18,169 nt of DNA from NCBI GenBank assembly GCA_002474325.1, contig DKNL01000031.1, forward strand, positions 1-18,169. The letters are read 5' to 3'. Numbering within the stretch: position 1 is the stretch's first letter; the number at the start of each line of letters is the position of its first letter. The stretch is from Opitutales bacterium UBA7389 (GTDB lineage: Bacteria; Verrucomicrobiota; Verrucomicrobiia; Opitutales; Opitutaceae). The notes under the pieces were generated by a model, which ran no database searches, had not been told where the DNA came from, and was given only the letters and a program-made list of their open reading frames with translations. Positions 7,155 to 14,888 of this stretch are shown here, in pieces. A program made the position numbers and the translations under genes.

Positions 7155-10100
7155 TTAGATCGAATTGATCTGCGTGAGGAGCTCTTCGACAGCTCTCTCT
7201 AATTGAGGGTCCACATTAAGGCCTTTGTAAGCGGGTGGATTTTCCACAAGGATGTCGGGAACGGCTGGGTGAAGTTCCATGTTCAGCCCGGTTTTCTTAA
7301 CAAACCAGCCGCGTAGCGGCATTCGGATATAGGAACCATCCACGAGATTGTAGCTACCGGTGGAAATGACCGCTCCAAATGTTGGCTGCCCGACCAATTT
7401 ACCAAGGTCCAAAGACTTGTAGGCATGAGAGAAGATCTCGGCGTTGCTGTAGCTGTTTTCGTTGCACAGGGCAACAGACGGCTTCGAGGACGAGGGTAAG
7501 GGCAGTCGGGTGCTAGGATAGTTGTTCTTAAACTCACGATGCTCTGTTTCCAGATCGGAGGCCGCTCCTCTGGGAATTGTGTAAGCATGCTGTTCCACAT
7601 CGAGCACTGCCATTAGGTAGTCGGTTGTCCAGCCTCCTCCGTTGTAGCGAACATCAATCACTATACCTTCCTTACTATACCCGGCGGCGACCAGTTCAGT
7701 TTGAAAACGCTCGAAGCTGGTCCAGCCCATGGCCCGAATATGGAGATAGCCGAGGCGGCCATTTGAAAATTCATCTACCAGTTCCCTTCGGCTTTCGACC
7801 CAGGCATCATATTTCTCCATTGTCAGGGATGATGCAGGCCAGACAATGCTCTCAAGCGAATCGCCGGCTCGTTCAATTCCCAAGAGCACTTTCGTATCTG
7901 CTTTGTCGGCGAGGAGCGAATGTATGTTTACATCCGCTGCAATGGGTTCGCGGTCAACGGATACGATGACATCGTCGACTTGCAAGGGTAGGGAAGCCTT
8001 GGTTAGCGGACTGTCTGGTACGATATGGGTCAATCTGTATCCATTAGTTGAATTAGTTCCTTCCATTCCGAGCATTCCCGATTTTTGGGATTGCGTTTCC
8101 TTAGGATTATCTACCCCACGCATACCCATATGGCTGGCATTGAGCTGGCCTAGCATGAGATTAAAAGTATACTGGAAGTCCTCAGCGGTAGATGCTCCCA
8201 TCGCCAAGGGCAGGTATTTGTCCCGGAGAGCGGCAAAATTGTGGCCATGAAACTTGGGATCGTAAAATCCGCGGTCCAAGGCCCGCCAGGCATCATAGTA
8301 GATCTGCTTCTTCTCTTCAGCGCTATTTATTTGAATACGAGATTTGATAGAGAGTTTTTCAACTTTGTTGTCCTTGGTAATGACGCGTCTAAGTAATCCA
8401 CCTTTGGTCAAAGCGTAGATGTGGTCGCCGCTGTTTGAAAGATTCAGTTCTCTTGGACTGCTCTTGTCTCTAATGATCTCTTCTCGTTTCTCTCCGTCCC
8501 AGCGAATTTTAAAGAGATTCCGCTGCGTTTCGTAGTTCTGTCTACCAGGGCTCCCAATCGTGAAATAGATCATTTCGCCATCCTTATCAAAAACGAACTC
8601 CCCCTCGTTACCGGCCTGAGAAGTTACCTGAACCAGTCTCAAATAGATCTTATCGAAATCGATCTCGATGGCAGGGGACTCCTCTGTCTCATCACTGTCT
8701 TCTTCTGCCTTAATATCCTCGGATCCTCCGGAGCTATCTTCTGATTTGTCGCTATTTTTGTCCGATGACGCTTTCTTATCCTCCTTGTGTCGTCGTTCGC
8801 GTTCCCATTGTTCGTCCGTCTTTTCCCAGTCCGATTTCTTTAACCAGGCGAACCAAACGTCTGCATCCCTATTATTCCTTTCGGATAGGAATCCTAGCTT
8901 GCTCCCATCGCGACTCCAAACTGGATTCGAGTCGTAGCCTGGATGCATCGATACGTTAACGGGTTCCACGGAGCCATCCACAGATAGAATGAAGATCTCG
9001 GCGTTGTAGTTCAGATCATCGATGCTGTAGGCGATCCATCGACTATCGGGAGACCAGTCTATGCCGGCAGGCCTCGCCCAACCATCTAGTAGAGTGACTG
9101 AGTCAGAGAGGGCTCCGTCCTCTCCAACCTCTGCCGATACAAGTTGGCTGTTTCCAATGCGGTAGACTAGGCGTTCGCCATTCGGGGCTAGAATAGGTTC
9201 GAATTCTTCTTCGGGCGTTTCCGTAAGTCGCCTGGTTTTTGTTTTGAGGGTCTTGTAAAGGCTCTTCTCTTCCTCGTCGGCCGATTCAATGAGATAGAGA
9301 TCATTCTGTCCATCTGCGTCGGAAACGAACAAGATAGCTTGCTCGTTCAACCAGATCGCATCCCTTTCTCGAGCTGAGCTTCTCGTCAAGCGAACGCTTC
9401 TATCGTCCTCCTTGTCGTTTCGCGTTACAAACAGATCCCCTCGAATCGCGTATACGCTCAAGCTTCCATCCGGCGACACAGCGTATTCGTCGACTTTGTC
9501 TGTCATCGTTTCCGAAACAACAGGGTCGAAACGGAAGTCTGCCGATAATTCTATTTCCAAGGAAGAGTGGGAATTGGATCCAATTTTGCCCAGGGAAATG
9601 TCGGAGCCATGTTGATAAACGATTTGTTTCGTTTTGGGACTGAGATCAAAACTGTTGACACCGAAAGCCTCTTCGAAGGTCAATTTTTTCACCGACCCAT
9701 CCAGGGTCGTCTGGAAGATGTTGTATTTGCCTTCTCGTGACGATATAAAGAGCAAGGTCGAATCATTCAACCATTTTGGGGAAAAGTCGTTTCCATCAAA
9801 GTCGGTCAGTTTAGTGTATTCTTCGCTGGATAAATCGTAGATCCATATGTCGCGATTGGCGGAACCTCGATAAGCTTCTCGCTCGATTCTGCAAGTGCCG
9901 CGGACGAAAGCTATCTTGTTCCCATCGGGAGAGACCACGGGATCAAAACCTAAAGCGTCCATGAACCGAGTTGGCGTGCCCAAAGAGGGGTCGGACTTGT
10001 AGATTTCGTATTCCCGTTCGACTTGGGCATACACCCGCTTGGTCAAAAAGATGAGGGAGCCATCTTCGGTGTAGCTCGACAAAATATCCGAGGCCGAATG

Positions 10101-10403
10101 GTGCGTGTGGCGGTTGGGTGTTCCTCCGTTGCTAGGCATGGAGTAGATGTCGTTGTTTCCATAGCGGTCGCTTTGAAAGGCCAGATATTTCCCGTCTGGA
10201 CTCCATCGTGGGTTAGAGTCGTAGCCCTCATGTACTGTCACCCTGTAAGGGCGTCCTCCTTGGGCTGATACAGTCCAGATGTCACCTTGATAGCAAAATG
10301 CGATCTGCTTGCCGTTTGGACTGATGGCTGGCTGTAGGGCGCTGCCGAATGCTGCTTTGGTTACTAGCAATAGTAAGTTGAGCAGTGTGATTAGTTTGAT
10401 CAT
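7155..10403 (-). CDS. Exported tricorn-like S41 protease
   Basis: The 1082-residue protein has a signal peptide (about 1-20). An N-terminal WD40/TolB-type beta-propeller region follows, with repeated S-P-D-G-K blades from about 25 to 280 and a second propeller from about 300 to 690. It is broken by a very acidic, Ser/Asp/Glu/Lys-rich linker at 527-583. A PDZ-like domain (about 775-850) and the S41 core come next. His758 in LNASHMGM and Ser986 in NSYSNAE match the tricorn catalytic His and Ser, and VRYNGGGW (918-925) is also typical. It would degrade peptides outside the cytoplasm. Archaeal tricorn is cytoplasmic, so the leader is the bacterial variation of the family. It is transcribed alone on the minus strand, convergent with the transporter gene. 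No Shine-Dalgarno is seen before the ATG at 10403. Confidence 0.93.
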   Translation of the reverse strand: MIKLITLLNLLLLVTKAAFGSALQPAISPNGKQIAFCYQGDIWTVSAQGGRPYRVTVHEGYDSNPRWSPDGKYLAFQSDRYGNNDIYSMPSNGGTPNRHTHHSASDILSSYTEDGSLIFLTKRVYAQVEREYEIYKSDPSLGTPTRFMDALGFDPVVSPDGNKIAFVRGTCRIEREAYRGSANRDIWIYDLSSEEYTKLTDFDGNDFSPKWLNDSTLLFISSREGKYNIFQTTLDGSVKKLTFEEAFGVNSFDLSPKTKQIVYQHGSDISLGKIGSNSHSSLEIELSADFRFDPVVSETMTDKVDEYAVSPDGSLSVYAIRGDLFVTRNDKEDDRSVRLTRSSARERDAIWLNEQAILFVSDADGQNDLYLIESADEEEKSLYKTLKTKTRRLTETPEEEFEPILAPNGERLVYRIGNSQLVSAEVGEDGALSDSVTLLDGWARPAGIDWSPDSRWIAYSIDDLNYNAEIFILSVDGSVEPVNVSMHPGYDSNPVWSRDGSKLGFLSERNNRDADVWFAWLKKSDWEKTDEQWERERRHKEDKKASSDKNSDKSEDSSGGSEDIKAEEDSDETEESPAIEIDFDKIYLRLVQVTSQAGNEGEFVFDKDGEMIYFTIGSPGRQNYETQRNLFKIRWDGEKREEIIRDKSSPRELNLSNSGDHIYALTKGGLLRRVITKDNKVEKLSIKSRIQINSAEEKKQIYYDAWRALDRGFYDPKFHGHNFAALRDKYLPLAMGASTAEDFQYTFNLMLGQLNASHMGMRGVDNPKETQSQKSGMLGMEGTNSTNGYRLTHIVPDSPLTKASLPLQVDDVIVSVDREPIAADVNIHSLLADKADTKVLLGIERAGDSLESIVWPASSLTMEKYDAWVESRRELVDEFSNGRLGYLHIRAMGWTSFERFQTELVAAGYSKEGIVIDVRYNGGGWTTDYLMAVLDVEQHAYTIPRGAASDLETEHREFKNNYPSTRLPLPSSSKPSVALCNENSYSNAEIFSHAYKSLDLGKLVGQPTFGAVISTGSYNLVDGSYIRMPLRGWFVKKTGLNMELHPAVPDILVENPPAYKGLNVDPQLERAVEELLTQINSI

Positions 10404-10585
10404 GTTATGACTTATTGGACGCTCTCTAATGAATTGAACTTTTGAAACCTGGGTCGCTAATTAGAGGCGATGCCCATGAATGTCGAAATTGATCGACGGC
10501 TTTGTTATCCTCACGGTAGAAATAGATGCACACGCTAGTTCTCAATACTTCTCGTTCGATACTTTATACTCAACCCAATTTCCAA
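10404..10585. other. Divergent intergenic region
   Basis: These 182 bases lie between the protease start (minus strand) and the ATG of the PQQ-like remnant (plus strand). The plus-strand frame is open upstream of 10586 to an ATG at 10526, but the added residues do not look like a leader. No clear paired -35/-10 boxes or operator palindromes were recognised. It presumably holds the protease promoter. Confidence 0.45.
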
Positions 10586-10861
10586 ATGCGTGTCCTGAAA
10601 AAGCTGCCCATTCAAATTCTCGTTTTCGTGGTTTCTCTAGCTGCCAACGCATTCGGCGAATCGCAAAATTGGCCGGGATTCCGAGGTCCTGGGGCAACGG
10701 GTGTTTTAGAAGGCCATTGATTGCCTACGACATGGAATGCTGATCCCGCTGCTGAAAATCCCGAAGGGGTACTTTGGAGGGCCAGCATACCTGGACTTGG
10801 TCATTCGAGCCCGGTCGTTTTGGGTGATCGGATCTTCGTTTGTACGGCGATTCCTGAAGCA
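10586..10861 (+). pseudogene. PQQ-like beta-propeller repeat protein, 5' remnant with in-frame TGA
   Basis: From ATG 10586 the frame gives a signal peptide (about 22 residues, ending near NAFGES), then NWPGFRGPGATGVLEGH. This is followed by TGA at 10718-10720. The same frame goes on as LPTTWNADPA, EGVLWRASIPGLGHSSPVV and GDRIFVCTAIP. This is the standard opening of exported PQQ-repeat/WD40-like proteins of Planctomycetota and Verrucomicrobiota, in which 'WPxFRGPxxxGxxxxxxLPxxW' runs without a break. Similarity ends near 10861; the frame stays open to a TAA at 10952-10954 with unrelated sequence. The gene thus has a nonsense codon and has lost more than 300 codons from its 3' end. It faces the radical SAM remnant. 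The start is chosen for the leader peptide. Confidence 0.8.
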
Positions 10862-10934
10862 ATGGTATGCCGTCAATCTCAACTCGCGTATCCGCCCAGT
10901 CGTTCCGAAAGGGGCTCGATAAAGTTTTCGCCCC

Positions 10935-11171
10935 ATTGCTCGAGCGGCGGTTAATACAGTATTGGCAGTCGTAGAGGCAGACATTTGTGAGAAGGATTTT
11001 AAGGAGCGATTCACAGGGGCCACTGGGTGTGTAGGATTGACAGGTCCCCACTTCTCCAGTGGATCCAACGCCCTTGCCTCCGGATGAGCCCTTGCGATTG
11101 GCTCCTGAACTGATGCAGGAAGCATCGTATTTGGCGGCGTCGGCCAGAATCTCTAATTTTTGAAAGGTGTC
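10935..11171 (-). pseudogene. Radical SAM protein (putative DNA modification/repair type), 5' remnant
   Basis: On the minus strand, one frame reads FQKLEILADAAKYDASC, ISSGANRKGSSGGKGVGST, GTCQSYTPSGPCESLLKI and LLTNVCLYDCQYCINRRSSN. This is the N-terminus of the radical SAM family annotated as putative DNA modification/repair protein. It includes the CxxxCxxC iron-sulfur motif (C-LYD-C-QY-C). Recognisable similarity stops after RRSSN at 10935, although the frame stays open to 10725. There is no ATG, GTG or TTG between the in-frame TAA (11184-11186) and the first family residues, so the start codon is also lost. Family members are around 400 residues, so only about one fifth remains. It points towards the PQQ-like remnant on the other strand. 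Confidence 0.8.
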
Positions 11172-11186
11172 GGTGTGGGCAAGTTA

Positions 11187-11445
11187 CAAGGCCTTGGGGC
11201 CTTGGCAAGATTGATAGAAACGACTTTTCTGGAAAGCCACCGAGAAAAGGCATGAGCCCCCAAATCCGGCACGAGGTGAGGATGCATATTTTGGGCAACT
11301 TTGTTTGCCCTAATTAAGAGTGGCGGGAATAGACGAAAAGATCTCCGATATTAAGGCATCGCAGATGGAGGTACGGTTTTTTTGTATTCAATATTCAGCA
11401 GCAAAGAAGTTTTTTGTTTGTCACTCTTCCCAAATCGCTATCGTT
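11187..11445. other. Intergenic region before the Rieske gene
   Basis: No gene is recognised here. Two short perfect hairpins are seen: CAAGGCC-TTGG-GGCCTTG (11187-11204) and GGGCAA-CTTTGT-TTGCCC (11293-11310). The second is followed by an A/T-rich stretch (TAATTAAGAG). The frame of the Rieske protein is open back to a GTG at 11320, but the extra 42 residues have no leader or family character. The promoter for the Rieske/cytochrome pair is probably in the A/T-rich part, about 11370-11440. No certain -10/-35 pair was identified. Confidence 0.5.
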
Positions 11446-12051
11446 ATGGCCCATATTAACCTTTCCGAGAATACGAAATTGGAAAACGAAAAAAAGCCTA
11501 TTCCCGAAGAAGACGCTAAGCCCGAAAAAGCGGAGCGTCGCGAGTTTATGGTTAAGGTTGGATCGGTCTGTCTTGGTGGCGTGGTAGCGATTCCACCCAT
11601 TGCAGCCGGTGTAGCTGTTTTGATGGATCCGCTTAGGCGTAAGCAGGGGGATACCGATTTTACGCGGGTTACTTTGCTAGATGCGTTGCCCGAGGATGGT
11701 ACGCCAAAGAAGTTTACTATCTACGCTGATAAGCAGGATGCTTGGAATAAGTTTCCCAACACCGCTATCGGGGCGATTTATCTGTGCCGAAAGAGCGATG
11801 GAAAAGTCGACGCCTACAATGTGGTTTGTCCTCACTTAGGCTGCGCGGTCGTATTCCGCGAAAGCGAACGTGATTACTACTGTCCTTGTCACAACAGCGC
11901 CTTTGATCTGGAGACAGGGACACAGGCGCCAGACAGTCCTAGTGCTCGAGGGCTCGACTCGCTCGAAGTGAGATTGGAAAATGAGGGAGAGGTTTGGGTG
12001 AAATTTCAGAATTTTCAGCCGGGCATCGCAGATAAAAAGGCCATTGCATGA
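11446..12051 (+). CDS. Rieske iron-sulfur protein of a bc-type complex
   Basis: The protein has 201 residues from ATG 11446. A charged N-terminus (about 1-35) precedes one membrane helix (about 37-57, with GSVCLGGVVAIPPIAAGVAV). The helix is preceded by ERREFM, like many Tat-inserted Rieske proteins but without a strict RR-x-F-L-K. The 2Fe-2S domain has CPHLGC and CPCHNSAFD, giving the two Cys and two His cluster ligands and the paired disulfide Cys. It would carry electrons from quinol at the outer face of the membrane to the c-type haem. Its stop overlaps the ATG of the cytochrome b gene (ATGA), so the two are coupled. The upstream GTG at 11320 is rejected because the extension is not family-like. 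No Shine-Dalgarno is visible. Confidence 0.9.
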   Translation: MAHINLSENTKLENEKKPIPEEDAKPEKAERREFMVKVGSVCLGGVVAIPPIAAGVAVLMDPLRRKQGDTDFTRVTLLDALPEDGTPKKFTIYADKQDAWNKFPNTAIGAIYLCRKSDGKVDAYNVVCPHLGCAVVFRESERDYYCPCHNSAFDLETGTQAPDSPSARGLDSLEVRLENEGEVWVKFQNFQPGIADKKAIA

Positions 12052-13868
12052 AGGCGTTACTTGGGTGGCTTGATCAGCGTACTGGTTACAAGAAGATTGT
12101 TAACGAAATTCTTTTCGAGAATATTCCCGGCGGTCCTCGATGGCGCTACATTTGGGGCAGCGCTCTCACGTTTTGCATATTCGTGCAGTTCGCCACCGGC
12201 ATTATGCTCTGGATGGCATACAGCCCGAGTTCTCAAACGGCCTGGGAGAGTGTCTATTTCATCCAAGAAGAAATGAATGCTGGATGGCTCCTGAGAGGCA
12301 TCCATCATTACGCGGCCCAATTAATGACGGTTCTCTTGATACTGCACTTGATGCAGGTCGTCATAGATAAGGCATACACGGCTCCGCGAGAAGTGAATTA
12401 CTGGTTCGGGCTAGGGTTGCTGTTTCTGGTGATGGCTCTTTCGCTTACAGGGTATCTCTTGCCTTGGGACCAGAAAGGGTATTGGGCGACCAAAGTAGCC
12501 ACGAACATGGTGGCGATCACGCCTGTCATTGGGGAATCCTTGCAGAAAATCGTGATTGGCGGGGCGGATTATGGCCATCATACCTTGACGCGGTTCTTCG
12601 CGTTGCATGCGGGTGTCCTTCCAGGGCTCCTAATCCTACTGATAGTAGTCCACATATATTTGTTCAGACGCCACGGTATCAAGGCGAAGAAACCTTTTCG
12701 GAGAGCCGACACGCCATTCTGGCCGGAGCAGGTCTTCCGGGATCTCGTAGCCGCACTCGCGGTTATGGCTGCTATTCTAGGCCTTGTATTGTGGTTTGAT
12801 GGGGCGCATTTGAGTGCGCCAGCAGATCCAGCAGAACGATATCCGGCCCGTCCGGACTGGTATTTCATGTTCCTGTTCCAGTTCCTCAAGTACTTCAAGG
12901 GTGAGGGTGTACTTTGGGGTGGTATCTACATTCCCGCGTTCATTGTGGGGCTGCTTTTCCTGATGCCGTTTATCGGTCGCTGGAAACAGGGTCACCGATT
13001 CAATCTCATATTCCTCTATACCCTGTTGGGCGGATTTGTCTACTTGACGTACATAGCTTACGCCAAGGACGCGAAGGATGAAGAGTTTCAATTTGCCCAG
13101 GAGCAGGCCCGCAAAGACGCCGAACGCATTCGAGTACTGGCAAATGCTCCGGCGGGTATTCCTCAGGGTGGTGCCACATCCCTACTTCGTAGCGATCCTT
13201 ACACCCAGGGCCCCAAGATTTTCGCTGATAAGTGTGCGAGCTGCCACGCTTACGGAGGAATGGATGGCTTGGGACGCGAATTAAAAGAGCCGCAATCAGC
13301 GCCTGATTTAAAGGGAGTCGGCAGTAGGGAGTGGCTTGCTGGTTTTGTAGATCCGGACCAGATTGCCACGGCCAAGTACTTCGGGGGTACTCACTTCGTT
13401 GATCGAGACGGTGGGAATCAGAGCCGGATGGTGGAGTATGTGATGGGACTGCGTGACCTATCCCCGACAGGCCAGGGGGAACTTGCCAAAGTGGTCGCTG
13501 CGGTTTCGGCCCAGGCGGAACTGAAAAGCCAGAAGGGGTTGGACGATGCGGATTCCGATTTGATCCGGGAAGGGTCTGACCTTTTTTGGGATGGAATTAC
13601 CGGATTGGACGAAGCCTGTATCGACTGTCACGGGTGGGATGGGGAAGAGAGCTCCGAGAGCAGAACACCCGATCTGACCGGGTGGATGTCACGCGAATAC
13701 ATGATCGAATTTATCAAGAATCCGGAGCACCCGCGTTTTTATGGCAGCGGGAACGATCGGATGCCGGTTTACGGTGAGGAAGGGACCCTAACCGAGAAAC
13801 AGATTGGTCTCGTAGTGGACTGGCTGCGCGGCGAGTGGTACGAGCCGGTCGACACACAGATGCCCTAG
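12048..13868 (+). CDS. Cytochrome b fused to two c-type haem domains (bc/b6f-like complex)
   Basis: The protein has 606 residues. The N-terminal cytochrome b part (about 1-210) has haem-ligand histidines at 86, 100, 187 and 202, the same spacing as in cytochrome b6 (15 residues in the second pair). The subunit-IV-like part (about 222-335) has PDWY (269-272), the Qo-site PEWY variant. A C-terminal extension of about 270 residues outside the membrane carries two c-haem motifs, CASCH (396-400) and CIDCH (524-528), with Met572 in RMP as a likely axial ligand of the second haem. The protein would oxidise quinol and pass electrons through Rieske to its own c haems. Position 35 is Ile, where b6f cytochrome b6 has the Cys that binds haem ci. 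The fused cytochrome b/IV/c architecture replaces a separate c1 or f subunit. Confidence 0.92.
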   Translation: MKALLGWLDQRTGYKKIVNEILFENIPGGPRWRYIWGSALTFCIFVQFATGIMLWMAYSPSSQTAWESVYFIQEEMNAGWLLRGIHHYAAQLMTVLLILHLMQVVIDKAYTAPREVNYWFGLGLLFLVMALSLTGYLLPWDQKGYWATKVATNMVAITPVIGESLQKIVIGGADYGHHTLTRFFALHAGVLPGLLILLIVVHIYLFRRHGIKAKKPFRRADTPFWPEQVFRDLVAALAVMAAILGLVLWFDGAHLSAPADPAERYPARPDWYFMFLFQFLKYFKGEGVLWGGIYIPAFIVGLLFLMPFIGRWKQGHRFNLIFLYTLLGGFVYLTYIAYAKDAKDEEFQFAQEQARKDAERIRVLANAPAGIPQGGATSLLRSDPYTQGPKIFADKCASCHAYGGMDGLGRELKEPQSAPDLKGVGSREWLAGFVDPDQIATAKYFGGTHFVDRDGGNQSRMVEYVMGLRDLSPTGQGELAKVVAAVSAQAELKSQKGLDDADSDLIREGSDLFWDGITGLDEACIDCHGWDGEESSESRTPDLTGWMSREYMIEFIKNPEHPRFYGSGNDRMPVYGEEGTLTEKQIGLVVDWLRGEWYEPVDTQMP

Positions 13869-13928
13869 GTTTTGTATGCTTTCGCAGGAGGGACCTGCGG
13901 CCTGTACGAGCATCTAGATCATTGAAAG

Positions 13929-14044
13929 GCAGGGAGGATCGGCCCGGTACTCCGTGATAAAATGTAGCACAGGCTTCCAGCCTGTGTCTTGAACAGGCAG
14001 GATGCCTGTGCTACTCTTCACGATGCGATGCCAAGCCTCCCTGC
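13929..14044. repeat. 116-bp nested palindromic element
   Basis: Outer arms are GCAGGGAGG (13929-13937) and CCTCCCTGC (14036-14044). Middle arms are CGTGA (13953-13957) and TCACG (14018-14022). Inner arms are GTAGCACAGGC (13964-13974) and GCCTGTGCTAC (14004-14014). Inside are two tandem small hairpins, CACAGGC-TTCCA-GCCTGTG (13968-13986) and ACAGGC-AGGAT-GCCTGT (13993-14009), both with 5-base loops. It sits between two convergent genes, the cytochrome b/c fusion and the DUF1080 gene. The structure is typical of REP/BIME-like repeats and could also end transcription from both sides. No transposase is nearby. A second copy was not found in this window. Confidence 0.75.
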
Positions 14045-14092
14045 ATAATACGTCAATTAATTAATTCGAAGGAACTGATTACAACGACGTAT

Positions 14093-14734
14093 TCAGAATT
14101 CTCTGATGCGGATTTTCCGAACCCAGAACTCCTGGCCGTGATCTTGGATTGCTATCCAGCCCTTTTTGGCGAGCGGTTTGCCCTCAGGCCGCGCCTTCTC
14201 TAGATTCACTTGCTGGACGGTCTGATCATTGAGTTTAACCATGAGCCGGGAACCCTTTAGGCGAACGATCATCTCGTTCCATTCTCCCGCGGGTTTGACC
14301 GCATTTACTTTCGGTCCTGAAGTTTTGATGACACCGCCGACGTCGTGAGGACCCATTTCTTCTTTTCCGTAGTCGTCTTTCAATTGGATTTCGAATCCGT
14401 GCAGAGTGGCGTCCGACTGGTCGGAAATGCGAAAGTAGAATCCCGAATTTCCGCCGTCACCCAATTTGAAGTCAAAGCGGCAGACAAAATCTTGGTACTG
14501 TTCCGGAAACCAAAGGTAGGCATCGTAACGCTTCCAGCCCGTTTCTCCCTCGCGAGGCTTAAGGTGGAGAACGTCTCTTCCCTCCTCCATCCAATTCCCT
14601 TTGGTTTCAAAATCGGAGAGTTTAAAGAGTTTAGTAAACGGGGTAGGCTTTTCGGAAGCATTCGTTTCTTCCGCTGAGCAAATGGCTAGGGACAGGGCCA
14701 GGCTAATAAAAAGGGCAGGTAATATGGTCTTCAC
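14093..14734 (-). CDS. Exported DUF1080 (3-keto-disaccharide hydrolase-like) protein
   Basis: The protein has 213 residues from GTG 14734. A signal peptide (MKTILPALFISLALSLAICS) precedes one DUF1080 domain of concanavalin-like jelly-roll type. Visible family marks are YQDFVCRFDFKL (80-91), GGNSGFYFRI (94-103), HGFEIQLKD (112-120), the GEWNEMIVRLKG strand (150-161) and GWIAIQDHG (192-200). Some members cleave 3-keto-glycosides made by Gfo/Idh/MocA oxidoreductases, and one such enzyme is encoded divergently just upstream. The open frame extends to a GTG at 14845, but those 37 extra residues are polar and unlike a leader, so 14734 is preferred. With that start, 154 bases separate it from the oxidoreductase gene. 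Its 3' end faces the palindromic element. Confidence 0.85.
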   Translation of the reverse strand: MKTILPALFISLALSLAICSAEETNASEKPTPFTKLFKLSDFETKGNWMEEGRDVLHLKPREGETGWKRYDAYLWFPEQYQDFVCRFDFKLGDGGNSGFYFRISDQSDATLHGFEIQLKDDYGKEEMGPHDVGGVIKTSGPKVNAVKPAGEWNEMIVRLKGSRLMVKLNDQTVQQVNLEKARPEGKPLAKKGWIAIQDHGQEFWVRKIRIREF

Positions 14735-14888
14735 GCATAATAGAAGCACGCCTAGATCAGGAATGTCACGATGAAACCTAATTATTGGCCCAGTGTATTG
14801 AGTCCGCTGTGAAAGATTGACTAAGAGGCGATATAACTGTAGCACATGTGGGTAGCAGATATTAGCGGATCTAAATTAGTATATCCCT

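Noticed and set aside
10706..11125. 139-codon minus-strand frame over the remnants
   Set aside because: The family-like radical SAM residues are in a different minus-strand frame. This frame is low-complexity in Arg/Pro and shows no motif.
11187..11310. Two short hairpins upstream of the Rieske gene as a riboswitch or attenuator
   Set aside because: The stems are only 6-7 bp, far apart, and without conserved loops or an alternative fold.
11320..11445. Rieske protein starting at GTG 11320
   Set aside because: The 42-residue extension is not family-like and would place the membrane helix far from the N-terminus. ATG 11446 gives a normal length.
14735..14845. DUF1080 protein starting at GTG 14845
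   Set aside because: It would bury the signal peptide at residues 38-57. The GTG at 14734 starts exactly at the leader.
14839..14846. GTAGCACA before the oxidoreductase gene as a second copy of the palindromic element
   Set aside because: Only 8 bases match the inner arm at 13964-13971 and no partner arm is present, so it is probably chance.
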